From: Ustulina deusta
Taxonomy: Eukaryota; Ascomycota; Sordariomycetes; Xylariales; Xylariaceae
Length of the DNA stretch: 64,000 nt
NCBI GenBank assembly: GCA_023159155.1
Contig: JAJNNX010000007.1
Location: 744,001-808,000 of the forward strand
Direction of reading: 5' to 3'
In this document: piece by piece, positions 37,610 to 49,503 of the stretch
How positions within the stretch are numbered: the stretch's first letter is position 1
Layout of the letters: every line of letters begins with the position of its first letter
Notes under the pieces: generated by a model
The model's input: the letters and a program-made list of their open reading frames with translations, nothing else
The model's database searches: none
What the model was told of the DNA's origin: nothing
Position numbers and translations under genes: made by a program

Positions 37610-39431
37610 ATGACGCTCGGAACCCATAACATATCCGGAACGATCGCCCTCTGGCTCTGCAACGGGTTCGTGATGAGTTTGATTCTCGCACGTCTCTGGC
37701 TGCGTTCATGGACACAGTTCGCACATACTATAGGCGACGGCTGGCTTTTGGTGGCCTTCATTTTCACCGGGCTGCGGATTGTCGGTGACTGTTATATGAA
37801 CAAGTACGGGACGCCGCTTAGTGTGTCCGTCCGCGATATAATAGGTATGTATGGCTGGGTGATATTTACGGCGCGGGAGTTGATGTCATGCATATGACAT
37901 GGCACTGGGTTGCGTGCGAATAGAGAGCAGCTGGCTGAATTGCAAATTATAACAGTTCCGGTGGCAGCAGGAGAATCATCAGAACACGAGATGACTGCCG
38001 AGGAGCAGAGAGGTCTTGTCTTAGCCGGTCGGTTTATGATTGCGACTCGGATAGCGATCGTCGTGGTGTACGTTTGCACCCCTTCCCCATCAACGTTGGA
38101 CAGTATATATATGGGAAATCTCACATTGGCGACCAAACGAGGCGCGACATTGTTAACAATTTCGGCAGACTATGGAGTTTGAAGATGTCGGCCCTGGATA
38201 CACTTAAGGCATTGCTGCGAAAGCTTCGATGCGAGCCACTTGTGCTTTGGTTCATGTCTGCTGTGCTGGCTTTGACGTTCTTCGCATCGATTTTATCCGT
38301 CTTTCTTGAGTGCCAAAAGCTGGAACTCAACTGGACCTTGTTCCCTGATGCGGAAAAATGGTGAGAGATACGTGTGGGGATGCGAAGCTATGAAAACTAA
38401 GATGTTGATAGCTCCTACGATGCCGTCTGGATAATTACTTACGGTGTGTCATCCCTCCGAGAGAAGTTGCTGCGAACGGGAGCAGTAAACCCAACCATGT
38501 ACTAATGGTGTCTATAGAAATAAGTAACATCATGACTGACACCATGTTGTTCTCCCTACCCATATTTTTAATTCTTGGGGCGCCAACCTTGGAATGGGAA
38601 TCAGCTTGGCTTGCCGTTTTTGGGCTCAGCGCCACGCCGGTGTTCGGACTGGGCGCGGCTCTGATTGCGGTTGAAATTATCCGCCTACTAGAAGGGCTAC
38701 TCTTTACGGACATGCTCCTTAATAGGATAGTATGGGGCTCGGTTGAAGTGGCAATCGCCACTTCAGTCAATACATTACCAAGTATCTACACCTTGCTGCG
38801 AATGGGGTCTGAAAAAAGGCACCAGAAAGGCGGCCAGAGCACACATAGAGATGCAGGAGCATTACCCGCCACCCCCAACGCCACTGGGGAGCGAACGCAC
38901 GAAAGTTGGCCACCGCAACATATAGATACTTTGGATGATAATCTTGTGCCCCGGGATAATAGGCCGATATCCACGGAGGCGGATGCCGGACACAAAACAC
39001 GCAAGGCAATGCTTTGGAACTCAACGCAGAGCTCGATTATTGGCTCAATACTTGGTTCGGTGTTACCAGGAACAAGAAATCGGGACAGCTTGCCAAAGCC
39101 TGGGTCAATACTTCGAAACTCATTCCGAGGCTCGGGTACATGTTCGAGACTTAGTTCGAGACTCAGTTCGAGACTCAGTTCGAGAATGCGAGGGGTGGAC
39201 GATAGCCTTTACGATACTCAAATGGGGTGGATTGAGCTAGAGGGAGCGGATATTGGGAGTGTTGTTGGAGAAGCATGCTCACCGGAACCCGACGATGCAG
39301 AATACAGGAGTGGAGAGATCTTCGTTGCGACGGAAATCAACCAGGAGGCCCACCAAGAGTGGGAGCTTGACCAGCGGCCACGTATCATCACGATACCGGG
39401 GCGAGTCAAACTGAATTGCCCTGGAGTGTAG
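37610..39431 (+). CDS. Fungal rhodopsin-like integral membrane protein
   Basis: Exons: 37610-37848, 37924-38067, 38169-38360, 38412-38443 and 38518-39431, giving 506 aa. Introns are 75, 101, 51 and 74 bp, all GT-AG, and the last has a TACTAAT branch site. Seven hydrophobic helices can be traced across the exons. After the helix in exon 2 come LWSLKMSALDTLKALLR, a Cys in FLECQKLELNW, the short exon 4 (SYDAVWIITY), and SNIMTDTMLFSLPIFLI. These match the layout of the fungal rhodopsin-domain (PTH11-related) membrane proteins. The last ~200 aa form a polar, Ser-rich cytosolic tail with an R-L-S-S tetrapeptide repeat. The ligand and role are unknown. The first donor could instead be 37845, but only 37849 keeps the frame. 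Confidence 0.78.
39143..39190 (+). repeat. 12-bp coding tandem repeat (RLSS)
   Basis: Four 12-bp units (39143, 39155, 39167, 39179; TTCGAGACTCAG), the fourth degenerate, encode consecutive S-R-L-S blocks in the cytosolic tail of the rhodopsin-like protein. Units two and three are identical. Confidence 0.85.
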
Positions 39432-39720
39432 CTGGAGGATGAGGGCGATTTCAAGGAACGAAAACTGAATGGTTCATCTAGCCTTGGAGAGGTAGGTTAG
39501 GCTTTGTGAATATGCTGGTCCATTGTGGGCGGTACCTCTTGTATTTATATTATGGAAGATCGAGCCATATACCAGGTGTTGCCAGAACGCACTTGACTGG
39601 TGAATTCGGAGATATGTGGTACTTGCTAGTCGTTCACTGACAGGCTGGGGACCTAAAAATAGCTCTTTAATGATGGCGTTCGTGTCTAAAAACGCTCTAT
39701 GCCTTCGTCGCTGCCAATGT

Positions 39721-41573
39721 CTAATCCCAGTACCTGATAATACCATCCAATCCCGATGCGACCACCTTGCTCGTTTCTTGTGGGTGCCATTGGACCGAGG
39801 TAATGGGCTGATCGCCTGCTTGCAGCTTGTGATACATCTTACAAGTTTTCCAATCCCCTATAACCGAAATTAGTCATCGCTTTCTGGAGGAAGTATGGAA
39901 GCAGCAGCAACGGCACGCCAAGAGTAAAATGTGTAATACGTATTCGAGGGAATCGGGGCAGGGGGGCAGATATAGACAATAATGCACTTACAAAAGGCAA
40001 CAAAACCGGCACTGTCACCACTGGCCAAGAACTGGCCATCAGGACTGAAGGCGAGATCAATGGCTGTCCCGGCGTTATTATGCCCTCTGTAACTCTTCTT
40101 TCTGTTTTGCCGGAACTTGTCGGCACCGTACACTAGCACTTGGTTGTCAGAGCTCTGACAAGCCAAGTACTTATGTGACGGATGTAGGGCGGTGCGCGTG
40201 ATTGGATACATATGCGGCTCCGCGATATACTTGGATAGATGTTAGTAAATTTCCCTTGAAGCGACTTTGGATGGTACTCGCCTTTATTGGGACAGGGATG
40301 CCATAATCCCACACTCGTATGGACTTATCGTCACTTGTCGTGATGAAGCGTCTATTTTCATCAACGAATGTGATTGTGTTTACCGCGTTTAAGTGGTGGT
40401 CATATTCTTGGACCAGTTCACTCGTTCGCGTATCGTATTGAACTATTTTGTTTGATACCCCGGCCAAAAATTCGGTGGAATGTTCTGCAGATGGGTTAAA
40501 CCGGACGACATTCGGAGTCTTGCCGGTTGTAAATTTGCTCAGACATTGTCCAGTTTCGGTGTCCCACAGTTTCATAAAGCGGTCGAAGGAACCCGAGATG
40601 AACTGGCTGCCATCGTGGTTGAAGGACACGTCGAGAATGGCCTTGGTATGCCCACAGTAAGATCTTAGAACTTCCCTGTTGTGGTAGACATTAAATATCT
40701 TTACCGTGGTGTCTGCACTTGCGGACAAAAGAAGATGTCCATATGTAGGAAAGAAACGCAGGGCTGTGACGGCTTTGCCACCATGGTGCTTCCAGGAATA
40801 AACCAGTTTCTTCGGTATGTAGTTCGTAATGCTTCCGGGCTCTTTCTTGAGATCGACATCGAGATCTTGCGGCACGTGCATACTGCAGAACTTGGGGTTA
40901 GCAATTGCCGTTGCGAGGGGGAACGAGAAGATGATGAACCGGGGATTGCTTACTATGTTCGTCCCTGGTAATCGTATTGTTCAGAACCGTGGAAAATCGT
41001 GGTCTCGGCTCCCAGTTCCTCCACCTCTTTGCGCCTTGCCAACGCGGCAGCCGGGGCAGATACCACGGCGCCGCTCTCAACAACGCCATCGCCATGGTCA
41101 TCTTCGTAGACGTACTCGACTTCCTCGTCGCTGGCGAGTTCCTCGTCCTCGCCTACCTCTTCCCACTCGGTTTGCTTGTAAGACGCCCAAGGCCCGATAT
41201 ATGCGCCATCACCATCAGCAATCGTCGCGTCTCCCTTCTTCTGCCGCTCGGCTCTTATTTTCGCGGCTTCCGCTTTGACGTCTGCGCCCGATCTGTATTC
41301 TCTCTCCGGCCCACCCTTGCCCTCGACGGCTCTGTGCTTCGATCGGAATGTATGCTCGCTAACAAAGGTCTCCTCGGCGTTGCCGGTGAGCAAATTCTTT
41401 CGTTTCAGCGCATTCGACTGGTCCTTGAACGGGTTTAGAGGTCCGAATGTTGGCCGTGAAAGATCTTCAGCGGTATAGGGCACAACGGCGTGGTCTGGCT
41501 GAGCCAGCTCTCGAACGACAAGCGCGTCTTGCGGCGCCATGTTTGGCGGATACTCGCCGAAGCCGTCGGCCAT
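39721..41573 (-). CDS. PRP17: Pre-mRNA-processing factor 17 (PRP17/CDC40), WD40 splicing factor
   Basis: Exons: 40954-41573, 40282-40882, 39992-40229 and 39721-39857, giving 531 aa. Introns are 71, 52 and 134 bp. The 52-bp intron has a GC-AG pair (GCGAGT donor, TTACTAAC branch), needed to join VPIKA/K to YIAEP. The N-terminal half is charged and low-complexity, ending in the conserved YDYQGRTYMHVPQDL. Seven WD40 blades follow, with conserved LWDTETGQC, NTITFVDENRRF and SGLDGIIRYWD at the C terminus. PRP17 acts in the nucleus in the second catalytic step of splicing. The 3' end is 289 bp from the convergent rhodopsin-like gene. Its length fits the family. Confidence 0.95.
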
Positions 41574-42378
41574 GTTGTTGTCGCTGTGATGGAAGAAAAT
41601 GATGGCGAGTATGTCGTAGGGTCTAAGTTGGGAACAAGACGCGCGAGGAATAATTTCTGGTTTGATGCACTTTGGAGCTCAATAGATTGATTAGACCTGC
41701 CTCACATGTGCTTTGACCAGGCTCAGATTATTGATAGTTAAATGTATTCGGTAATTCTATATTTGCTGCAATTATGTAACCCCATCAGGGACCCACCCAA
41801 AACTTTCATTGGTCCGACTCAGGACCGATGTAGACGGGTACCTACTTACTTACCTGAGGTCTGAATTACTTCAGCCTCAGTCTGTTTGGTTAGTCCAGCT
41901 TGGTAGTATCCAGCACGACCCAAAAAAACTCATGATCTGTATGAACCAGCACTTTGTAATGCGGGTTTCTAGGGTTAATGAACCGAACCTTTGGGTATTA
42001 TCTGTATTTTCATCATGCCGAATTGCACGCGAACAAACACTGCGCCGTAGTGACCAAGCGCCTCTTGCTCCCACCCGCATCTCCCCAGCCGTCCACATAC
42101 ACACTTATCCCATCATGCACACCTTCCTTCCGTCATTAAAAATCCCCATTCTTGTCTTGTCATGAGAAGACCGTCGCAGAATTTTAGAGATACACTTTCA
42201 CATCGTCCCATGTCTTGCTCTTGACTCATTCGACTGCTATGACGGCGTGTCAGGCATATACCAGGTGGTAGTTCCGAGGTCACCATGAGTTGCCGCGCCT
42301 TTGATACCCCCAATAGCTCTCACGAGATCGGCGATTCCTGCTGGTAGTGTGCCACATCACTCGCAATAGTTGGGCCGC
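41574..42378. other. Intergenic region upstream of PRP17
   Basis: About 0.8 kb between the PRP17 start and the ERV14 stop, both on the minus strand. It should hold the PRP17 promoter and ERV14 3' region. No clear element was seen. Confidence 0.4.
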
Positions 42379-43040
42379 TTATGCTTTTTCGTCCTTGATC
42401 AAGGCAACGATCATGCTGTACAGGTAGAAGAAGAACATGATTAGGTGGAAACCCAGCTTGACAAAGGATTCCTGTTCGATGTTAGTAGAATTCGCACCTT
42501 GTTGGGACGACCCTTAGGGTCCTCACCTTCTTATGAACATTTAGTTTCCTAAAAATTTCGGTCGCATCCAGGAGGTGGGTGTTGTCGAGAATTCTGCCAC
42601 GAAACTATTAGTCCCAGAACTACAAAACACTCGGTATTGCAAGGGATGTGATGAGGCAGCTTACTTCTTAACATTCCAACCGAGAAGCGGAAGGTTTAGA
42701 ATTAGGGCGACCCAGTAACCGTTAATGAGGAACAGGAGCGTCAAAAAACCGTGCACGGCGGCCTCGGGGATAATGTAGGTGTTGAGACGGTTGCAGAGAT
42801 CGATAGGGTTGATGTAGTCACTGCGCAGGCCGAGGCCGTTAGCAACGCTGATTACCAAGGATGCAGATGACGTCGACGACGAAGATGGGGTCGAGTGCGG
42901 AGCCTCGACGCCCCGGGGCAGAGTCGCGCAGGCACGTACCATTCGAGGTCGCTGTACATAATGGTGAAGAAGACTTGGAGAAATAGGTTGACGGCATTTA
43001 TCAGCACGGCGAAGAGGTATAACCACGCTTCGCCCGACAT
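42379..43040 (-). CDS. ERV14: ER-derived vesicle protein ERV14 (cornichon family)
   Basis: Exons: 42940-43040, 42665-42820, 42527-42593 and 42379-42471, giving 138 aa, the same length as yeast Erv14. Introns are 119, 71, 55 bp, all GT-AG. Conserved stretches include [20 protein letters not shown] at the N terminus, [18 protein letters not shown] across intron 1, [20 protein letters not shown] across intron 3, and [16 protein letters not shown] at the end. Three to four membrane helices are present. Cornichon proteins are COPII cargo receptors that export membrane proteins from the ER. It is read in the same direction as its neighbours PRP17 and MetAP, with about 1 kb on each side, so the genes are transcribed separately. 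Confidence 0.96.
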
Positions 43041-44093
43041 CGTGACAGGGGCTGTTGGAGTTGGCGGGCCGGAAGGAGGAGCGGTTAATTTTGTGGATCG
43101 ATGACAAAATCAGAGGGGACACGCGGCAACTCGCTTCGCTAGGAGGGGTGAACCAAGGTCGTCGTTGTTGCGATCAATGGTTGTGTCGCAAGAGTGTCGG
43201 GGTCGGAAGGATCTCGAGGCCGAGGAGAGTGGGTGTTGTTGTTGTTGCTTGGGCGGCCGGATCGGATGGTAGAATGGCAGAATGGCAGACAGAAAAGCAA
43301 TGCTGAGATGGAGTCTGCGCCGTGGCGAAAGCTGCTGCGACGACGGAACGGGTATCTTATCTCGACCTAGGGATTACAGGAGGTGCTGTCGCTTTACGTA
43401 TTTTATTCTGCAACAGAATACGGAAAGGCCAAGATTCGAGATTGGGCGCACAAAGCTTGTGTACTGTGTGCCTTTGTCGGTTATTCTGCGGCGGGTATTG
43501 TTCTCGTGCGAGTCGTGGTTGGGCGATGATGAAAGCGGCGTGTTTCTGTCCAGTGCGGTAGCAGGGCTTTTCCGGCCGTGAGGTTCGAGGCTCGTCGCTG
43601 CGCTTCGAAGAGGAGAAAATCGGGGCAGAGGGGGCGGCTTGGGACCCGGAGGCTGGAGGCTACTGTAGAACTGGAGGCTTGCATGCACTGGAGCGACGTA
43701 AACGAAAATGTTTCTGGTGGGTCCATTAGCTGCCATCCAATCACCCAGCACGTATTTACAGGGGAGCAGCTCCTGTATTGCACAACCTACCTGGGAGAGC
43801 CGGTCAAGCAACACAGAACATCGTTCACCGATGGACGCCATATCAGGTTTTCAACGAAACAAGCTCGATCTATTGTACTGCGGCCAGTTGAGCCGAACCC
43901 ACCATGGTGTTGCACGCGACAAGTGAGGCAGGCAGACAGAAAGCGAATAGAAACTCGGGCCCTGTGCACCCCCTAATAAATCGAGGACTAAGACCAGTGC
44001 GACTCCACCATGCCCTCTAAATGCCGTGCTATACTTTTCGCTCTCAGATGCATTCATGTTGATTCATTCATCGTCGTTTTCTACAGGCTGGCA
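43041..44093. other. Intergenic region upstream of ERV14
   Basis: About 1 kb between the ERV14 start and the MetAP stop. Several short frames on both strands overlap each other without conserved motifs. No RNA gene was recognised. Confidence 0.4.
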
Positions 44094-45540
44094 TTAAGAA
44101 CTCCCATTTGTGCCATTCTCCGCGACCGGCATCGGTACCGGTCCTCCCGGAGAACTCGGCAACCTTGCTGTCAATACCTCGACCCCGGTTTCTGTGACCA
44201 AGAACGTGTGCTCTAGGAGGGGCGTTAATAGAGGACACGGGTTTCCCCAACGAGATTCATGTTGCTTACCAAACTGAGCTGTTCTCTTCCCATCAATAGT
44301 GGTACTTGTCCAGTTGTCAGGCCACGTGACGTCGCGGTACTTGCCCAGGGCAATCATTGGTTCGATCGTAAATGTCATCCCCGGCTTGCACTCTCCCACA
44401 GCTTTGTTCTTGGCATAATGCGGTATGTTCGGTGGCGAATGGAAGTGCGTATTGACACCATGGCCGCAATAAGTCCTGATCACACTGCAGTTCTTGGACT
44501 TGGCGTGCTTCTCGATCACATTGCCGAATTCACGTATCAGTGTGCCCGGCTTGATAATCTTGGCCGCCTCGTCCAAGCATTCCCGCGCCGCTTCAACTAC
44601 TCGGACCGAATCCGGATCTGCCTTGGCCTTGTCCCCCACATAATATGTTTCGTTCAGGTCAGCGTGATATCCGCCGTGATAGACCGAAACATCAAGGTTG
44701 ATGATGTCACCGTCGAGAAGCACTCTCTGATCTGGGATACCATGGCAAATAACCTCGTTCACCGAGCTGCAGAACGACTTGGGGAAGTGATTGTAATTCA
44801 AGGGGGAAGGGTATGACTAGAGCGTGTTAGCACGTCCACCACGAAAGCCCCATGACACGGGAGAGACGACGCGCAGCACACCTTTCTCTCCACGGTAGCG
44901 TTATGGCAGATCTCGTCCAGATAATCTGTAGTAACGCCGGGCCTTATCTCGGCTGCTATAATATCTAGCACCTCCCGTCCTATCCTGCAGACTTTCCGCA
45001 TGCCCTCTTGACCTTTCGCATCTAGGATGTCGAACTTATTTCGGTTCAGGTACATCTCGCTCTTTGGGTAGCCGGTCTCTGCGTAGTCTGGCCATGGAAT
45101 GTCTTTCGGAACGGTGCGCCTTTCTGACAGCGGATAGACGGGCCGCAAAGGTCCGGTGTAGGCGAAGGAGGGGAACGGATTGTAAACACCTGTGGCTGGA
45201 TCGGGTTTAGAAACGACCTTAGGAGTTCTGATGTAGTCAAGAATACCATTCGCTGTTTTACCCGAAGCAACTTTGTGCAGGGCCTTGTGGTTGCTCTGGA
45301 CGAGGAAGCGCTGTCAGTCGCAGGGCGCAAGCCATGGTTCGTGGAGGGAGGCAGGCGGATCAAACCGAGCGCGAGAGGTGCAATACGAACCCAGTTCCTC
45401 TTGAAGCAGTCCTGGGAGCAGAAAAAGCTGTCCTTGATACTCATTTTCAGGCATGTCGGGCACTGCAGCGAGCCAGCCTCGTTCTCGCAGTCGGCTCCCA
45501 GGCATTTCAGCTTCACCTGGGTTTCGGTTGTCGTAGACAT
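44094..45540 (-). CDS. MAP1: Methionine aminopeptidase type 1
   Basis: Exons: 45391-45540, 44882-45295, 44270-44816 and 44094-44212, giving 409 aa. Introns are 95, 65 and 57 bp; the first has an unusual GTTCGT donor. The N terminus carries the eukaryotic MetAP1 zinc-finger region ([30 protein letters not shown] then HKALH). The catalytic pita-bread domain has the metal ligands in [20 protein letters not shown] (two Asp), GHGVNTHFH (His), TIEPMI (Glu) and [10 protein letters not shown] (Glu). It removes initiator Met from nascent proteins in the cytosol, on ribosomes. The C-terminal ~20 residues (Pro/Gly/Asn-rich) are variable. The symbol follows yeast usage. Confidence 0.96.
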
Positions 45541-46267
45541 GGTCGATCGCGGTGAATGTCAGCAGTCGGCAACGATTCCCCTTGGCTCTTCTTGGTCGCG
45601 TTATGCCGGAAATAATTCCTGGGTATTCGGAAGGCGTGGGCTGGGGAAAAGAAGGGGTTGCGACAGAATCTGCGTCAGAGGGCAGACGCAAATATCACAT
45701 ATATTATACCTTCGTTGTCATGTCTCGAGTCAACCTTGGAACATTGCCTGAAGGCTCAGCTCTTTTTTTCGAGTACAAAGCCTGTGCCCCACACTGTCAA
45801 GCGTGAAGTGGGCTGTTACCTACATGTACCCAGGTATACAGGCCGGTACCCTACACTGCTGGGTACTACCAGCTCTCAGGTGTACCGTGCAGGTCCTGTT
45901 GATGCAGCCGTTTGTATCAGTAGGTAGGTGGCGCTCACAATTTTCAACTTTTGTAGAAATTAGAGACGGTGATTGCATCTTAAAAAGTCAATTACCAGTC
46001 CTATTTCAAGCAGGTTACTGTAGCTAGGCAAATAGCCTCTAGCAGTACATAGGTCCAAGGTATAGTGGCACTAGTATTATGGGAATTACCTGACGTTATA
46101 CCGATTTTAAGCGTCTGTATTATTAATTCCTACTAGCCAGGATACTAATACTAATACTAGTACCCAGTAGTGTTACTTGCGCCCATGTCCCGTTATCCAT
46201 TTATTCTTTCATTTGAAAGACCACACTTAATTTTGCTCCAGTCCCCGTCCATCTTTCCAGCATAACA
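45541..46267. other. Divergent intergenic region (MetAP / KMO)
   Basis: About 0.7 kb between two start codons pointing away from each other. Short GGTACC/TACC-containing words recur at 45800-45930. No gene was recognised. Confidence 0.4.
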
Positions 46268-48148
46268 ATGGCGAATTCAAGGCAGAAATATGTCGTGGTG
46301 GGTGCGGGACCTGTCGGCTCCTTGGCTGCTCTATATGCTGCGAAGAGGGGTTACCAGGTTGAGATCTACGAATTACGCAGCGGTGAGTGATGAGCCCAAG
46401 ATGGCCTCTTTCCTCTTTCAGGCCCGCCACTATGTCAACATGCATAACGCACATTGCACAATATCCATTCTCTCCATTCACCACGCAGCATCAGGACAAG
46501 AGAGTAATGCAGCTGAAAGCCGGCACAGGCTGGTGCCCGAAGCTCTTATGCTGTTGATGCACAGCCCGTCCCTCCTCCAATCGTGCAATCGTGGCTGATC
46601 ATTGGCTCCAGATCTTCGTGATCCCTCAACCACGCCGTTGAATTTCACAAAGTCTATCAATCTCGCCCTCTCGGAGCGAGGCATCAATGCCATGCGTCAT
46701 GCTGACCACGAAAAGTTAATCCAGCATGTCTTCTCAGCCACCATTCCCATGCGCGGGCGCATGATCCATGGGAGAACCCCTGACGGTGCTCTCTACGAGG
46801 CAGCCCAGGACTACGATATTCACGGACGGGTATGACGAGATTCTTGATTCTCGGAAGCATTGCGAGCTCGTTCTGCCGTATGGATTATTGATCATCGCAC
46901 AGACTATTTATGCCGTAGACAGGGCTGGCCTCAATGAGCGACTGCTGGACATCCTAGACGACATGCCCAACGTCAAGTTCTTCTTCAACCACAAATTGAC
47001 GGGAGCCGACTTCAAAAAGCGAAAGGCGTGGTTTGAGTTCCGGGATCAGACCGCAACCTCAAATCGCCCAGCTGAGATTGAAATCGATTTTGACTTCATG
47101 ATCGGTGCTGACGGCGCACATTCTGCCGTGAGATATCACTTGATGAAGTTTACCCGGATGAACTACAGCCAAGAATACATTGACACTCTCTGGTGTGAGT
47201 TCCAAATCAAACCTCGCGACCCTTCGAACAGCCAAGCTGTCGAACCAAAATTCCGTATCTCTCCCAACCATTTGCACATATGGCCGGGAAAGAAATTCAT
47301 GTTTATTGCCATACCGAGCCATGTTGGTGATTTCTCGCTTCCTCTGGAAACACGGATATACTAATGCGACAAAGGACGGTTCTTTCACATGCACTCTGTT
47401 CATGCCAGGCACTGAGTTTGCCACCCTCGAAGCTGACCCGTCCGAGCTGCCTGCCTTTTTTGACTCGCATTTCCCCGGCGTCACATCACTCATATCACCA
47501 GCAGAGCTCATCTCATCATTCCAGACGAACCCTCATCTTCCTCTAATTAGTATTAAGTGCCAACCGTATCACTTCTCCAGTTCTGTAGTTATCATTGGAG
47601 ATGCAGCTCATGCCATGGTCCCTTTCTACGGACAAGGGATGAACGCTGGCCTTGAAGATGTCCGAATTCTCTTCTCCATCATCGACAAACACGCATCGAC
47701 TGAGACTAACGACCCCAATCATCCCAAGGTAAGCGATGCCGCCTTTCAAAGAGCTACAGCCCTGAATGAGTACTCCACACTGCGTGTTGCCGATGCCCAT
47801 GCGATCAATGATCTAGCGCTCCAGAATTATGTTGAGATGCGAGCCTCGGTACTTTCGCGCATCTATCGTCTGCGCAAATTCTTAGAGGAACTCTTATCCG
47901 TTCACGTCCCGAGTTTAGGCTGGCATACCCAATACTCGAGAGTGAGCTTTGGGAACGAGAGATATTCCGACGTAGTGTCTAGAAGTCAGCATCAGGGCAA
48001 GGTCTTAACACGGGGACTCCTAGGTCTACTCCTCAGCTCGCTTCTTGTTGGGTCTCTAGGTATTGTCTTGGCACGCCAGCGCTCAGGCGGAATTCGAAGC
48101 CCTTTCGAAATCCTCAGGGGTCTGGTGGGACAAGCCGCGAGAAATTGA
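46268..48148 (+). CDS. BNA4: Kynurenine 3-monooxygenase
   Basis: Exons: 46268-46382, 46612-46829, 46903-47322 and 47375-48148, giving 508 aa. Introns are 229, 73 and 52 bp; the last has a TACTAAT branch site and a weak GTTGGT donor. The FAD-binding motif [13 protein letters not shown] is at the N terminus. [24 protein letters not shown] sequence, [24 protein letters not shown] across intron 3, and [21 protein letters not shown] are typical of this flavoprotein. A hydrophobic segment near the C terminus ([19 protein letters not shown]) is the outer mitochondrial membrane anchor known for the family. It hydroxylates L-kynurenine with NADPH and oxygen in tryptophan-to-NAD synthesis. The first intron is about three times longer than most in the window. 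Confidence 0.94.
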
Positions 48149-48286
48149 ACGGTATTGCTGAGTGCTTAGCGTTTGTCATATGCATGGTCGTCGCCGTCAT
48201 GCAATGGATTTAGGGGCTAAAAGCTGACGGACCCGAGCTTGGTCCGCTCTGGCCCTTCCCCCACTGTTATTTATCGTCGACAGGGA

Positions 48287-48296
48287 ATATATAAAC
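48287..48296 (+). promoter_or_regulatory. TATA-like box upstream of the SDR gene
   Basis: ATATATAAAC lies about 100 bp before the ATG at 48397, followed by a CT-rich leader (CCCCTCTCTCTTTC) just before the start. This is a common layout for a highly expressed fungal promoter. Confidence 0.5.
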
Positions 48297-48396
48297 AATA
48301 TCAACAAGTCTTCCGAATTATATCAGGGAATTTCTTCATCTTCTCTTCAAACACCCATTTTTCCACACTAACAGTTTAACCCCTCTCTCTTTCAAG

Positions 48397-49503
48397 ATGT
48401 CTTCTCCTTTCAACCCATATGCAGAACAACACAAGGACCCTAATGGCCCGGGCGATCAACGACCTACGGCTATCCAGATCCTCGAGGACAACAACCTGAT
48501 CCAAGCATGGCCTGACAAAGTCGTGCTGATCACAGGCGCAACATCGGGAATCGGCATCGAAACCACACGAGCCATGTACGCCACAGGCGCCCGAGTCTTC
48601 ATCCTAGTTCGCGACACCGCCAAAGCCCAGCCCATCGTAGCCGAAATCATCAGCTCCACCCACGGCAACGGCGAGATCGAGATCATCGAGATGGACCTGG
48701 ACTCTCTCGACTCCGTCAAGAACGCGGCTCGACAATTCCTCCAGAAGTCGTCCCGGCTCAACGTCCTGATCAACAATGCGGGTACGTCCCCCCAGACAGA
48801 CAGACAGGCAGACAAAGGCCCGTCCGCACCATATTGCTTGCTTGCTTGCTTACTCTACCGCGCAGGTGTCATGGCGTGCCCCCGGACCGTCACCGTCGAC
48901 GGGTTCGAGCGGCAATTCGCCGTCAACTACCTCGCCCACTTCACCCTCGCCGGGCTCCTCCTCCCGACGCTGGTCTCCAGCAGCTCGCGCGCGTTCAATT
49001 CCCGGGTGATCTGGGTGTCTTCGTCGGGGCACCGGCACGAGCACGGGGCCCCCGATCTCGCCGACCTCGGCATCCTCGACCGCTACGAGCCGTGGGCCGC
49101 GTACGGGCAGTCGAAGACGGCCATGATCTGGGCTTCTAACTACGTCGACCGCGCGTACGGGCCGCGTGGCGTGCATTCCCTGGCGGTGCATCCCGGCGGC
49201 ATCATGACCAACCTGTCGCAGTACATGCCGGCGGAGATGATGGCCGCCTTCATGGCGGACGAGGCGGCCGTGAAGGCGCTCAAGTCAGCTGCCCAGGGGG
49301 CCGCGACGCAGGTCTGGGCGGCCGCGGCCCCGGTCTGGGAGGGAAAGGGGGGAAAGTACCTCGAGAACGTGAAGGTCGCCGAGCCCTCGCTGGATCCGCC
49401 GTACGCTGGGGGCCAGGGATACGCTGCTCACGCATACGATCCCGTGAGCGAGGAGAAATTGTGGATGTTGAGTCTAGCGTTGGCCAAGCTTGAGAGCCCT
49501 TGA
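48397..49503 (+). CDS. Short-chain dehydrogenase/reductase (retinol dehydrogenase/WW-oxidoreductase-like)
   Basis: Exons 48397-48781 and 48866-49503 give 340 aa. The 84-bp intron (GTACGT...GCGCAG) has a length divisible by three and no stop in frame, so an unspliced reading also stays open. Splicing restores the conserved NNAGVMACP. The cofactor motif TGATSGIG lies at about 46-53. The active site has SSSG at 180-183 and YGQSK with Tyr208 and Lys212. HPGGIMTNL follows. The length and N-terminal extension fit fungal relatives of retinol dehydrogenase and WW-domain oxidoreductase. The substrate is unknown. The gene is downstream of and parallel to the kynurenine monooxygenase gene, 248 bp away, but no pathway link is evident. 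Confidence 0.93.
   Translation: MSSPFNPYAEQHKDPNGPGDQRPTAIQILEDNNLIQAWPDKVVLITGATSGIGIETTRAMYATGARVFILVRDTAKAQPIVAEIISSTHGNGEIEIIEMDLDSLDSVKNAARQFLQKSSRLNVLINNAGTSPQTDRQADKGPSAPYCLLACLLYRAGVMACPRTVTVDGFERQFAVNYLAHFTLAGLLLPTLVSSSSRAFNSRVIWVSSSGHRHEHGAPDLADLGILDRYEPWAAYGQSKTAMIWASNYVDRAYGPRGVHSLAVHPGGIMTNLSQYMPAEMMAAFMADEAAVKALKSAAQGAATQVWAAAAPVWEGKGGKYLENVKVAEPSLDPPYAGGQGYAAHAYDPVSEEKLWMLSLALAKLESP

Noticed and set aside
48834..49191. Open frames on both strands within SDR exon 2
   Set aside because: Arg/Pro-rich shadows; the SDR frame carries YxxxK and other conserved residues.
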